Assembly: GCA_950295325.1 (NCBI GenBank)
Contig: OX485805.1
Location: 14,187,501-14,251,500 of the forward strand
Direction of reading: 5' to 3'
Length of the DNA stretch: 64,000 bases
Source of the DNA: Polytrichum commune
Taxonomy: Eukaryota > Streptophyta > Polytrichopsida > Polytrichales > Polytrichaceae
Shown: in pieces, positions 11,513 through 24,389 of the stretch
How the letters are laid out: the number at the start of each line of letters is the position of its first letter
Position numbering within the stretch: the first letter of the stretch is position 1
The notes under the pieces: model-generated
The model's input: only the letters and a program-made list of their open reading frames with translations
Database searches by the model: none
Told to the model about the DNA's origin: nothing
Made by a program: the position numbers and the translations under genes

Positions 11513-13622
11513 GTCTAGCTCCAACTTCAGTGCCAAGGAATCATCCAGGAATCGTTAGTGCCATGCCACATGGCCTTGGTTTTGAGTGCTAAAACGAGGA
11601 GGAATTTGTCTCAAAACGAGCGGTTATGGCAGACTCTAGGCATCGGTAATGTGTTTGGGCCAACTTTTAATAATTTCAATTTATGGAATAAAATTACCAA
11701 AAAATTTGTAGTCCTCCTAATTTCTATCTTCCTGCACATGAAAAAATTGCACTACCTTATACTTCTCATGATTTGGCTTAGAAATCTCTTAGGTGATTGG
11801 TTATGGGTGTCTTTACTCTAATAGAAGTTAGGACATCAAGGATAGCACCATCTCAAAAATATAAATATAAATAATAAATAATAACATTTAAGATTTCATG
11901 CAAAAGATATGAAGAAATCTCAACAAACATTTTTAAGAGGCAACAAGGTTTGAAGAGAGAATGTCTTATGAACATATTTTTGAAGCTTATTTATGCAAAG
12001 AATAATTATTTTCTTGTAGTCATGTCAAATTAAGAAAACTTAGACAATCAAACATATTGTTACTTGCAACAATATTTTTTTTGATTTGAAGTTGTTATAC
12101 ACAAGATACAAACAAATACTACATAGGTTTCATCTCTCAAGTTTACACATGATTGTGGACACAACTCCCCTCTACTTGTATAAAGTGGAGGGCTTTGGGA
12201 GGGCTTCTCTCCCAAACCTTCTAGTTGATTCAATGTGCATTCACATGTGAACATGTGCTACCCATTGTGAACAAGCCAGAATTGATTAGAATTTTGATTA
12301 AAAAAGGTGTCGAACGAACTTCATAATATTGTTCAGGTGCCTTGGGGAGTTGGGGTAGCCACTGCGCGGGGGGGGGGGGGGGGGTCAACAAGCTTGGGCT
12401 TAGAAGTGAGCTTCAAAGCTTACTAATGTATGTCGTTGATAATTATTCTAAGGTGTCGGACCAACATTTGACGAATTGAACACTATTCGTCAAATATTGA
12501 ATAATTGGCACAAGTGTGGCGGACTCGTTGTTTGCCTATGGTACCATCCTTAATGTTAATTGAGTACCAATCTTTATTGTGTAGGATTTATGCGGTTGTT
12601 TGATTTGGGGTGTTCATTAGACTTTGATCATAGCTAAGTTGGTCAAATTCTAATGTTGTGCATACCACATGTAAACATGCCATTCTAGGCAACCTCTATA
12701 TAGACAATCATTTTCAGTCAAGCTTGAACCAAGCACTTGATGAAAACATAAGCTCTTATTTTATAAACATGGCCAAAGCCATACCATTTTAATGTTCTTC
12801 TTGTTTTTCCTTGTTTTTTTGGTAACTATATTGAAGCCACATTCTTGCATACCACAAGTGCCTCATTGGCAAAGTTTCAAACATAACACTTGTTTGTTTC
12901 AACGCAGTTGACATTTGCTTACACATTATGTGAAACTAAAGTACACACAAAACTTACCATTTTGAATACATGTAAACCTCAAAAAAGAATATTCTTTAGC
13001 TTGGGGATTGAGTTCGGTGGACCAACACCTAGCACCCTATATTCTAGCATCTAAAAATAAATAAATGGGCTATTTCAATCTGAATATGAAATGGAATGGC
13101 TTTTGGTGACCGGTGAGGTAAGTGGCCATATTTCATTAGTACCTAGTGGCTGGAATTGATTCCACTAGGCTTCTCGAGGTACACCTTAGCATGTATCGTA
13201 GTGGCTATCCTAGGAGGTTTGGAAGACAACTAATGAGTAAATCAATCCAAGGACGACCATATTAGCCCATTAGAAACCCTCACTGTAAACATGATCAGAA
13301 ACATGATTGCCTAAGTATGGAAAACGAACCATGGACCCACATTGAAGCATGTTGTGAATGCACCCCCTACATGATCACTTTATGAATGATGGAATATGCA
13401 CTTTGACTATAAACCTCATGAGCATACGAACTCCGATCGCAATTTCTATCTAACCATTCTTCCTTGTTCAAAAAACGCTAATGAAGTAATAGCCACGTGA
13501 GATTCTTTGGCTCAATGATCCAAGCACCATATAGGTGTTGGAAGTTCAAAGTGCTTACGCTAGGCACACATATCTTAGATATCAATGGCCACCACATGTG
13601 AAGTGCTAACGCGCGCTGAGAC
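11513..13622. other. No gene identified
   Basis: AT-rich intergenic DNA. It holds a poly-G run near 12366-12384. The 87-codon frame at 11558-11821 is unlike any family I recognise and starts in low-complexity sequence. Confidence 0.5.
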
Positions 13623-13625
13623 TTA

Positions 13626-14017
13626 GGGCCAATTTGGACAACAATGAAGAAGGGCACCCATCGGTCAAGAATCTTAGCCAAAGACAAGGCTATTTGAGGC
13701 AACGGTTGGTATGGCAGACAATATAGAAAACAAATTTAAAAAAAACCTCAAGTTGGAGTTCTCTAGAGGCCAAGTTTCTTGTCCGAGGGTTCGAGGTCGC
13801 CCAGAAACCTGACCTCAGGAGAACTCCCCTAATAAAAAGTGTTGCCATGTTGACAACCAAATCATTTTTCATCCATGCTCGAAATTTTCCACCAAAAAAA
13901 TCTTGGTTGTAGTGTAAACCCGGATCAGTGAAGAACCCATTTTGTAGGCAATCATATCGCTCCATTCCCCCTCACTTCTTGACACGGTGCACTTCTTCCC
14001 CGTCGTCTAAACAGGCC
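13626..14017. mobile_element. Tourist-like MITE, copy 1
   Basis: It matches the element at 25963-26359 along its whole length (shared words aagttggagttctct, aaaaagtgttgccatgttga, cccaatcatatcgct-like). The ends are GGGCCAATTTGGAC and GTCTAAACAGGCC. TTA precedes it, but the right flank has lost any clear duplication. The two minus-strand frames across it are not genes. Confidence 0.75.
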
Positions 14018-14429
14018 CCGAAACGTGGCTAATAGGCCAAGTTTCTGGGGCAGAAGCTGGGTGGAGGTCCAAGTGCAAATAATGAGCATACATCAGCTTT
14101 CTGCCTCCCTCACTTTCGGCCCCACTCCTCCACTCATGGTGTCCCGAGTTGGAAGTCTTTGGCGCCCGCGTTTCTTGGGCTTGATCATCTCCACCGTAAA
14201 GGGACTTTTGTGCAAATTTAATTGAGGTACGGGCGTCGTCGGGATGGGAAAGAACAGAAACTTATGATGAGCCTCATGACCTAATGCCCCTGCTAGCTTT
14301 GGCCGCCCTCCTCCCTCCCTTGCATTCTGCCATCATTCCATTCATTCCATGTTCTGCAAGCGCACTCAACCTGCTTCCTGCTTTGGCTGAAAGTCTCACC
14401 ACACCCACTTCCCCAGGAGGAGGGTGAAC

Positions 14430-14449
14430 ACACACACACACACACAGCA
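14430..14449. repeat. Short CA microsatellite
   Basis: About nine CA units. It marks the start of a block (14460-14570) that resembles one end of the inverted-repeat element at 52795-53335. Confidence 0.7.
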
Positions 14450-14597
14450 GCAATGCAGGGGAAGGGAAGGCTTGCAGACGAACCGGTGGAGTTTGAGAAA
14501 CAGCCGGTGGCCAATTCAAGACTTCGGGAGAAGGACCAATTGTTTTAGAGGAATCTATGGAATATGCCTCACACTTAATACAGAAGCACCGAAAGAT

Positions 14598-15260
14598 CAT
14601 AACATTATGCAGATCTATAACATTGTTATGTGGGACGGACAATTTTGTGGAATATTCTCCACATTATGTTTGAGTGGGAGGAATATTCCACATAATACTG
14701 TTAGTCCCACATACCATTGTTATGGATTTGAATAATGTTATGGTAACCGGTTGGACTTGGAAACACTTGGATCTTGACCGATTATGCTCGATAATCTCCT
14801 TGGACGCTGCAGAGAAACAACATTCTATAGGTAAAGTTTGGCTTCCATATTACGACACTAGATTATACAACACCTCGACTATACAAGTGTCCAAGGAGAT
14901 TATCGAGCATAATCGGTCAAGATCCAAGTGTTTCCAAGTCCAACTGGTTACCATAACATTATTCAAATCCATAACATTGTTATGTGGGATTGACAGTATT
15001 ATGTGAAATATTCCTCACATTCAAACATAATGTGGGGAATATTCCACAAAACTATCCGTCCCACAAAACAATGTTATAGATTTGGATAATGTTATGGTAA
15101 CTGGTTGGACTTGGAAACACTTGGATCTTGACCGATTATGCTCGATAATCTCCTTGGACACTGCAGAGAAACAACATTCTATAGGTAAAGTTTGGCTTCC
15201 ATATTACGACACTATGTTATACAACACCTTGACTATACATCACATTTCCCGTTGACCGAA
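14598..15260. repeat. Compound foldback element with three arms
   Basis: Arm A (14598-14808, continuing direct to 14884), inverted arm B (14888-15085) and a further direct arm C (15078-15238) share the block ttggacttggaaacacttgg-atcttgaccgattatgctcg. A and C differ at only a few positions over about 160 bp, so that duplication is recent compared with the other repeats here. The same block occurs, more decayed, near 52966-53010. No coding frame is convincing. Confidence 0.8.
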
Positions 15261-15866
15261 CTTTGTGGTGTTGATTTATTTCCATACTACAACTACAATG
15301 CTCGTGATACAACATTTATTAGGCCCTGTTTGTCATATAATAGAGACAATTCATGTGCATCAGCAGGGGGACCCACAAGGTTCATATGCAATTAGTGCTT
15401 TGGAGCATGCGTGGGAGCATGCAGGGCACGTTGTGAGCATTGGAGAACCTTGCGGAACGTTGTGTGCTTGTTTCTTCAATACACATGTTCTTTTATACTT
15501 GTGTGTATCTTCACTTACGTACACATAATGACATTTTAGATTTAAATAGGCCAATTTTGTTGAGGAACTTCGATAATGTGACATTTGAGGCCAAAACGTT
15601 GTATTACCAAAAATATAACATTTGGATGATATGACACTTTCTTGCGCGACCAAACGTGTCTCAATAAACAAGGTGAATAATACTAGGGAGTCCGGCAATT
15701 TCTATTTTAGTTTCTTTGCCTTGCCAAATGTATCTTTACATAGAGATGTAGATGTTGTTTAGTGGGATCCAATTGAAATGGCTTAAGAACAAACTTGAGA
15801 AAGATGCATTATTGTTGTCTCTCCCTCTCCTATTAAATCAAACGAGCTAAAGAAAGTGATGTTTGT
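15261..15866. other. No gene identified
   Basis: Short overlapping frames on both strands, none resembling a known protein. Confidence 0.5.
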
Positions 15867-16035
15867 GATATAATATAGTGCAATGTGTTGTGCACCTTAA
15901 GTGACATTGATGGGGACCCGATTGAAAGAACAAGACATCTAGCATTGCCATGATATAATATAGTGCAATGTGTTTGCACCTTAAGTGACATTGATGGGGA
16001 CCCGATTGAAAGAACAAGACATCTAGCATTGCCAT
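15867..16035. repeat. 85-bp perfect tandem duplication
   Basis: Unit 1 (15867-15951) and unit 2 (15952-16035) both run from gatataatatagtgcaatgtg to agcattgccat and differ by about one base. This looks like a recent slippage or unequal-exchange event. Confidence 0.9.
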
Positions 16036-18500
16036 GTTGCAAGTAGGATCGATAAACAAACATACAAACGAAAGATGCAAGCAAATAAAGGCAATCATCG
16101 AAAACAAATACCCGGGCCTTCCACAAACATTTGAAGACTCTCACAATTCAACATGTGCTATTGACAAAGTAATATGCAACTTAGAACATCTGAGGTTGGG
16201 AAGAATTATACCCTTGATTTGATGAGGAATTGACTTATGTTACGTGCATGTTGCAGGGGCCCTCTACCTTGATTATTTTCAAGTGTAGATCTCTTGATGG
16301 ATATATGGGAGATATGGATATACACAAGATGTGAAAGCATGGTGTGGATCACAGAAAAGCATGCAAATTGCAAATCATGTGACCTAACACATGTGACCTA
16401 ACACATGTGACAAAGACAATTGAGATATCACGAATGGACTCCTTAGCCATCTACAAATTGCCATATATATACATAAGATCTAAGAATGAACACCAAAAAG
16501 ATATTTCATTGTAGAAGAGGTTGGACTATGTGCTCAATAGCTGTTAAGTATCGTAGGTTTAATAGTCAACATGGGTGGGGGAGGGACCTATATGATCATT
16601 TATGAAGAATTGTCAACTTTATCCATGTTGAATAAGATATTTGTAGAAGCTCCAAAATTAGCAAGTCATTGAGGAACTCCCAACGAGCTCTCTCGGGGGA
16701 AGGGGTAGACTTTGGGCCCGTGAGTTGGGCAAGGCTCCAAAGATGACCTACCTTCAAGTCCAGATTTCAACCTTGTAGTTTCTCAATGTTTACTTTCTTA
16801 TATATATAAATTCTTAATTCAAGATGGTTATCCTACAACTCGCTTCACTCACTAGGTCTTACCCCTAAAATAAAACCAAAAGGGTCCCAACATCACAAAT
16901 CAAATATATATTTGTTTGTATTTGTAAAACATATGTACGAGGACATGAGGAAGGAAATGAGAGCCAAGGAGAGAATCAAAATGTTGTTGATCCAAATATC
17001 AAAATAAAAACATAAACTGAAGTTACAAACTTCTCCAATCTAGAAGAGGTGGCAACATGCACAAAAATCTCCCATATCTCAAATTGGATTTAGATCCAAA
17101 GTGGAGATTTCTTTAACCCCTAAACCCTGAAGGACCAAAGAACTCCAAAGGTGGATGTGATGAAGTTCATATTTTGCATTGTGTGTTGTATTTGTAGTAG
17201 CTCAACAATGGAAACTTGTGAGCACAAGTGCAAAAACCTCGTAACATTTTTTGGCAAAAATAAAAATGAAGATATGGACATGTTTATTTGTTCCAAGAGT
17301 GAGTTATACATATCCACAACCATTGGGGAGCCATTCCATATGTTGGTACTCAAAGATGGCATAATTGGTGCTATATCCAAAAGAGATTGGACATTACCAG
17401 CTCAATCAATCACCAAGGACACATCCCAAAGTAAATCAATGACCTTGCAATTGCTTTACCAACTCAATCGGTCACAAGAGATGCTCAATGACCTTCCTTC
17501 CTATTGGTGAAGGGTAGATGATGAAATCATTTGACATGTTCTAGTAACAATATGACCACTTGAATTGGAGTACCCATCATTGTCTAGTATCCAAAGGGTA
17601 GGCCCGCTCGGGAAATTGAATTTTATCGAGTGCATATTTTTTCAAGAAAAATGTCATTTTCTATATATGACCTGGGATTTCAGGAGGGCCCTTCAAGCCT
17701 GGCCTGGCAATGCCCCTGTAGTACCCTGGATGTAGCTTTCAATAGGAGAATATGTTCAATTAAGCTCACATATACTTGGGAGGCAGCAAAATTAGGCAAA
17801 AGTTCACATGTCTCAATCCCAAACACATAAATATCCTTAAACACCCCCCCCCCCCCAAACAAATTAGCAATCATGCATACATCCAAATATAGTCATGGAA
17901 AAAGCCACAGCCAAATTAGCATTTGTAAAGGACTCCCATGGACTTACCATACAACAATCCATATCCATACGGGAGTTGCACAAAAAATCATGTGGTTGGC
18001 CCTCCAAAGCTGTGTTAACTATTGAACACATAATGGTCAATATATTTTGAGCACAATTGTTCAATCTCATTGTAACACGTGTCTTTTAGTGTCCATTGTG
18101 AACCGCAAGCCTTGCCAAATACCACTCAATTATAGATTTCCAGTTAAGAAGAGCAACCAGATAAGGCCCAAATAACTTACACAAGAAAGAGATGTAGAAC
18201 AGAAGCCTCCCACCCTTGCCTAGTCCATTCAGATGGTCCCTCACATCCAGACATGGTTCTATATTGAACTAAACTGCAAATACGTTGGATCTTAATATCC
18301 AGCTTCAAAGTGACAGTATGCAATCAATAGCAATTTCACACATTTTTCATTACATCAGGTCTACATGCAGTGGACAAAATTTCAATATCACAAAGATAAT
18401 TGTTGATTTTAGTATCACAAGCCTCTGGGACTTCAGTTGCTTTGAATAAACAACAAACACAATATGGATGCAACTTGATGAACACCAAATCAAGATCAGT
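16036..18500. other. No gene identified; CCaMK downstream region
   Basis: AT-rich DNA with a poly-C run near 17843-17856. The 119-codon plus frame at 17151-17510 and its minus shadow resemble nothing I know. The part near 18500-18612 would be the CCaMK 3' UTR. Confidence 0.5.
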
Positions 18501-18612
18501 AGCTTGTAGCACAGATACTTAGGCACCCTGACTCCATTATCCAGCCATATTGCTCAGTCCTGGTCAATCTGATGATTCCCATTTCCAACTCACCCTTTTT
18601 AAGAGGCCGATG

Positions 18613-21600
18613 TTATGAGCACTGCATATCCTGACCACCTGAAGAACGAAAATGGGACAAGATAGCATCCTGTAGGTGAAGAGCTGTTCTGAACTCCTGA
18701 AAACTGATGCGTCCATCACTGTCAGTATCAATGTGTTCAAAAAGCTCATCCATCTTCACGTGACTTATATCTTGTGGCAGGTAATCCTCTGGCAATGCCT
18801 GCTTAGCAAGTATGAGATTAATACTTGCCTCCAAAATAAAAATTCCGTATGTAACATATACTTCAATAACAAATATGTTGAGTGTAGATTTTAAAAAGAC
18901 TAGAGCCAGCAAGATCGAAGAATTGCACAAGAATGCAGACCAAATGACACAAACATTACTCAAACTCAAGCAAAGATAAGCACATACCCCTAGAACGTGA
19001 GCCAATTCGTCTTTTGAGATGTAGCCTGAATCATCATTGTCATACATCTGTACATATCAACACAATCAAATATCACTTCTTGGAACCTGCCCGCACAACG
19101 ACTATCCTACCTAGGCGGCTTGATCGGAAACCAGCTGAAAGTAGGACTTGTTGAGATCTTTGGATTGTAGACTTTGCAATTATTATGAAAGCTGCACTTT
19201 ATACCAAGCAACTGTTGGTATCATACAGAACATGAATTTTATATGTGAAGAAGGTGATACCTAATGTCCTCCATATCATCAGTGACAGACCACAGGAAGA
19301 GCCAATCTAGCACACAAACTCTTACATCTCCTTTACCCCCATGCCTTACTTGTTTATGGCAAAGCTGTCCAGTGAATCTATTCTTGGAAAGACTGTTCTT
19401 CTATATCATGAAGAGCGAAGTAGAGCATGCTAAAACCAATACCCCACCCAAAACCAACACCCTAAAATCTTGCACAATAATTACATGCTGATTTCGAAAG
19501 TGTCCACCACCTTAACATCAGGCTGCTGTGTTGTTTATCTACCGATAACACTTTGAACCCTTATAACTTTTTCATACGGAATTCAAAGAAGGCATACTTG
19601 ATGTGTTGGAATCCCCTTTCAATTGCTAACAAGAACCAATTAGAAATATACCAATTTGATAAGAGTAGCTACACTCCATGCTTAAAGTGACGGTTTTAGC
19701 ATTGTCTACCTTACAGGTAATCTGGGCATGCAAAGACAGGGAAGTCAACCAGAGAAAACTCGAACTGCCCTCAGTTGCCTTTACACATACCTGGAAGCAA
19801 AGTCGTAGAGCTTCTTCTGCCTGCGATGTTCGCAAAAGAGAGAATCCGCAAATTACTTCGCGCAGGTCTATCCAGCCATCGTGATTGTAGTCAAACAATT
19901 CGAAAATGCGAGGTGCCAATGGCACCAAGCCACACATGTTCATGGAGCGCAGAACCTCCTCAAAGTCATCAAGTGTGGCTGTCTGCCCATTTGGTGAGCT
20001 GCACGAATAGAAACAATGTCATAATCCCAAGTTGATAATTGTTGCTGCCATCCAACAGACCTCTGTTAACTTGCACTAAAGTCCCACAACTACCAGGATT
20101 TTCTTGGTGACTGTTACCCGCCAGGGGTGATCTCTTCATGCACCAAACCCTAGTTGTTAATTGAGTACTTGTGGTGCATTAATCTCCAGCCAAAGAACAT
20201 GTGGCTACCAATACAGGCCCCTCTTTGTGGTGAGCAGTAGGAGTGAATTGAGCAGCATATGAACCTCTTAACCATATGAAAGTTAGAAGGTACAATAAGA
20301 GCTCCGAACGCTCCTGCAATTGAGAACCAAGGACATGGTATAAATGAAGCTTCCTGAACAACAAGCAGAAAGGGATCTTGGAAAAGAGTGGACCGACTAC
20401 ATACATTCGTTGAAATGTGACTCGCAAATTTTCCAGCTCAGCAGCAGTGAGCACACGCTCTCCCAGGAGCTCCTTAAGATATTTGTTGCGCAGCTGGAAC
20501 TTTGTTCTAACAATGCTTGCATAAGCTGTAGCACGAAACTTTCGTCGTGCATTGAAATTTTGTAAGCGCATGAAAACATCTTCATCAATAAGCTCCGAAC
20601 TTGCTGTTTTACCTGTCACCCATGGGTGTGACAATAACTAGGCATCCGCCATCGGTGCCCTGTCAGCAACTCCTACTCATCACTTCGAACCACATCCTAC
20701 TCTTATGTCAAATTGCTTAGCAACTAATCACTCAACCTAAAATTTAAATTTAAATTTAAATTTTAAACAAAAGAATCCATGACATTCTGACCCAATTACT
20801 AAGTACAACAGAAGAATCCCAAAACATTATTGACCAGCCCATGTGGCTATTTAGATCCTGAATACTAACTCTTATGCCACTTCAACTGGTAACATTCAAA
20901 TACGACCTAACAAGAAAATAAATAGCATGGATACACATGCCAGAGTAAGAGGGGCATGAAGAGAAAAATAGCAAGAAGTAATAGCATTGATGACAAACTA
21001 TGCATTGTATACAATACATAGAAACACAGTCTGATTCCAGTCTAGCATTCTGATAGACAATGGATAAAAGCAGAATTTGGAACTTTTCTAGTCAAGGTTC
21101 TTATGCATTTGAGCCTTTGCTACCCGGTGACCTAAATGAGCTTCACAGTTACATGCACTTTGTATTCCAGTGATGTGTTACAACCGCCGTGATTTATAAT
21201 TAGTGACACAAATGTGCTTCCAAGACACATCATGAGATTGACTATATATATCCATTAAACTTAGTAGCAAGTGAATGATATTGTTAGACTAGGAAAATGG
21301 TTGGCACCATTATTTGATCCTAATTCAATAAAGTTTCCACATCACACAATCTTTTTCTACCAGACCAAATTTTACAAGCTTCTTGTAACTTGATCTTATG
21401 TATGATTGAAGTTAAAAGCACAAAGTTACGCAAGACACACCTCTGTGGCAGAAGGACGACACAGTGGATCTACTGAGAGCAGCCTCTTGATCAGCTGCTT
21501 CGCTTCCAAGGATATTCCTCCCCAGCTTTCTTCATCCAAATCAAAAGAACCCTGCATTCCAATGTGCACTTTTGATGGCTACATTTTCATGAATACAAGT

Positions 21601-24389
21601 TGATATACAGGAGGTCCACATGTGCATCAAACAAATGTAATAGAAAGACAGATCCCTGCTTTGTGCTCTGTGCTCCCTCTGCAACTGTACTTTTCAGCAG
21701 GGCAGGCAGGCAACCTGCAACAACCCTGGATTTACAATATGTCAGCATGGGGATGAAAGGCACCGTTAATATCCGTATTTGCTTGTCCCGAGTGGTTTTA
21801 GCATGGAAAGGTGGATACCTGAAAAAAGAAACAAGACAAAATCAGAATTATTAGGCCAACTACTATGAATCCAGAAATACAAAGAAGGCCATTCATAGGA
21901 GGGCCCAATGTGAGATGGGTTATTTACAATGGACATAACCAGAGGAATGACAATCTCCTGGCAGTCATCAGTTCATTCAACCATGTGCACGATGAGAAGG
22001 AAGCGCCACTTGGAGATGAATCTGAACCAACATGTGGATAGTTGCCCATGGCAAGTAGCGAAAATGACTCGAAGTAGGTTTAGTCACTGCAACACTTCGA
22101 TGTCTGAAAAATGGAAGGTGCTTGTGTGCACACATATAAGAGAGCAGCCTCTTGAAGAGGACTTTCCCTTTGCACTTGAGCCAAGTGACCCAAGTATAAT
22201 TTACTTTTGTCTTCACATGGATCCCTTAGGTTTTTTTTGTTTTTGCTAATACTTCTTGAGATGGGAGAGGGGTACCAGTGCTAATGAACCAAGCTCCTTC
22301 ATGCCACAATCTACTTAACAAGATCACACTATTGCCGAAATACGCAAAACCATTGCACTGAAAGAATTAGTACCTGTTGTATCATTGTTGCCTTGATCTA
22401 TTCACCAATACTGGTTTGAGCCCTAATCATTCATCAGATACACTCGGTTAAATATCATGTCGCTTTTCCATGCAAGAAAAGAGACATTTCGTCCATAACC
22501 TCCAGTTCTGTTCATAAGCATACCGGTTGTGGCTCGGGTCGGTGGATGCCTCATCCACTCTCCTCAACCCAATTACGTATTAGATAGTGGCCTTTGGGCG
22601 GACAAGGCCAAACCATGGGTGGCCACGAGCCAGGTCCACACAATGGCCATTATCTGACATATTTCCATCAAGAGGATATTATGCACATCATTGAGACTTT
22701 GTAAACAATCTGTTGGACCAGATGGCAGTCTCTGTTGGACTCTGCCCAAAGTGGATGTGCTTAAAAGTCCAGTTCACCCTAAGAAACTTCAGCACTTTGG
22801 CAGGTAGAGGACATAATCTCTTCTTGATGGAAATTACTTACAACCTTTCAAACAATGAAATCGGGAAACAACAACTTTATCCAATTCAATGTGAGACAGA
22901 TATATGACAATCTAAAGTGTTGTTCAATAACGAAAAGTCTTGTGTGATGTTCTGTGGATAACAAAATTGAAGGTTGTAATGTGCTTGCAGGGACATACCC
23001 AGAGAGAAGGTTGTAAAAATGACACCAAACGACCACATGCGTTTGCAGGTTGAGTGACATAATTGATTGACCTCGATGGAAGGCATCACATTGTGGATGT
23101 AGCTCAACCTGATGTCAGATGCACTTGGTACTAGAAAAGGGCCATTCGATTGACCTAGCCAAGTGGCGGTGGCCACGAGGCAGGTCCACCCAATGGTCAT
23201 TGTCTGGTACAAAAGTAATGTTCATTGGGAAGAGATTATAAACATCATGAAATTTTAGGGAAACGATCTGTAGGAGCCTATAACATTTTCTGAATGGGTG
23301 GATGTTTTTTAAAAAGTGTGGTTCACCTCAGGTGGCAGGCATACTCTCTTCCCGATGGAAATTGTTTACAAGAATGAAGGTGAATATTTACCTAATCTAT
23401 CAAAAAGAAATGACAATAATGGCAGTTATCTAATCTGTAATTTCCATCACATAGTTGAAGACCTTTGTAAACAAATTATTGGACCACATGGAATTTTCTG
23501 AATCAAATAGATGTGTTTGAATGGTTGAATGTGTGGTTCAAACTAAGAACCTTTGGGTGACGGGCATAACCCTTCCCCATGGGAATTAGGGCGAGGAGTA
23601 AAGTCAATCGTTGCCTAACCTACTAATCCAGCAACCAGGAGACAACAACTTCATCCCATCGGATGTGAGAACAGATACAGGAAAATTCTTGTCCGACGTG
23701 GTGCGAACAAGAAATCGGAAGGTGATCGGAAGGACATACCCGGAGAGAAGGATGTAAAGAATGACTCCAAGCGACCACATGTCGTTGGCAGGCTCCACGC
23801 TCTTCTGGGTGAGCTGCTCGGGGGCGACATAATCGATCGACCCAAACATCCCCACAACTGGATGCGTCACATTGACAATATGGCTCAACCCGAAGTCCAT
23901 AATCTTCAAAGGGGAGGCAGGGTCGGCGGTCAGGAACAGACAATTTTCTGGTTTCAAGTCCCGGTGGACGATTTGCGCGAGGTGCAATTTGGACAGTCCT
24001 GCCGCAATCTCCCGCACCACCGCAGCCGCGCCCGCCTCCGAGTACCGCTCTTGCGTCACGATGCGGTCGAAGAGCTCCCCGCCCCTGCACAGCTCCAGGA
24101 CCAAGTGGACGCCCATCTGGTCGTCGTACACGTCGACGAGGTGGATGACGTTGCGATGAGGGGAGACCTCCTCTACGATCCGCATCATCACTAAAATCTC
24201 GTTCTTCACCAGAGCTTCTGCTACCCCTCCACCCGCAGTGCCATAGCCAAATTTCTTGAGCGTCTTGATGGCCACTTGTAGGCCATCTTCCTTCCGAATG
24301 CCCGCGCGGACCACCGAGAATCCTCCGGTACCAAGCACCGGACCCACTTGGTAGTCATTCACCAGGAGCCTCCTCTCGTATGCACTCAT
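18613..24389 (-). CDS. CCaMK: Calcium- and calmodulin-dependent protein kinase (CCaMK), 7 exons, 500 aa
   Basis: CCaMK decodes nuclear calcium oscillations and phosphorylates CYCLOPS/IPD3 in the common symbiosis pathway. Exons on minus: 24389-23740, 21818-21764, 21551-21441, 20637-20405, 19998-19791, 19047-18988, 18798-18613. All introns are GT-AG, five donors read GTATGT, and every junction keeps frame (1503 nt). Domains: Gly-rich loop GTGGFSVV (20-27), VAIK Lys42, HRDLKPEN (142-149), DFG (165-167), GSIDYVAPE (183-191), autoinhibitory and CaM-binding segment FNARRKFRATAYASIVRTKF (300-319), and EF-hands at 386-397, 422-433 and 463-474, each with D at position 1 and E at 12. Three EF-hands and no fourth is the CCaMK pattern; ordinary CDPKs have four. 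Family length is about 515 aa. I chose ATG 24389 because no in-frame ATG lies upstream. Thr/Ser: the ESW at 243-245 has Ser where legume proteins have the autophosphorylated Thr. Confidence 0.93.
18799..18987 (-). other. CCaMK intron 6, stop-free and in frame
   Basis: The 189-nt intron (GTATGT donor, CAG acceptor) is a multiple of three and has no stop in the CCaMK frame. If retained it would insert 63 mostly hydrophobic residues between EF-hands 2 and 3 instead of truncating the protein. Confidence 0.8.
20730..20768. repeat. AAATTT hexamer repeat in CCaMK intron 3
   Basis: About five AAATTT units just upstream, in transcript sense, of the exon 4 acceptor. Simple sequence only. Confidence 0.7.
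22610..23095 (-). repeat. Decayed duplicate of CCaMK exon 1 end and intron 1 start
   Basis: 22985-23095 matches the exon 1 tail at 23730-23850 (shared words acataccc-gagagaagg, cgaccacatg, gacataat-gattgacc). 22680-22980 matches the start of the intron at 23455-23720 (tttgtaaacaa-t-ttggacca, caacaactt-atcc, gatgtgaga-cagata). The copied exon has lost about 20 bp and drifted, so it cannot encode the kinase, but it keeps a GTATGT donor-like site. A partial third intron unit sits at 23160-23360. Confidence 0.75.

Noticed and set aside
19264-19491. Small plus-strand frame in CCaMK intron 5
   Set aside because: No family match and it lies wholly in an intron on the other strand.
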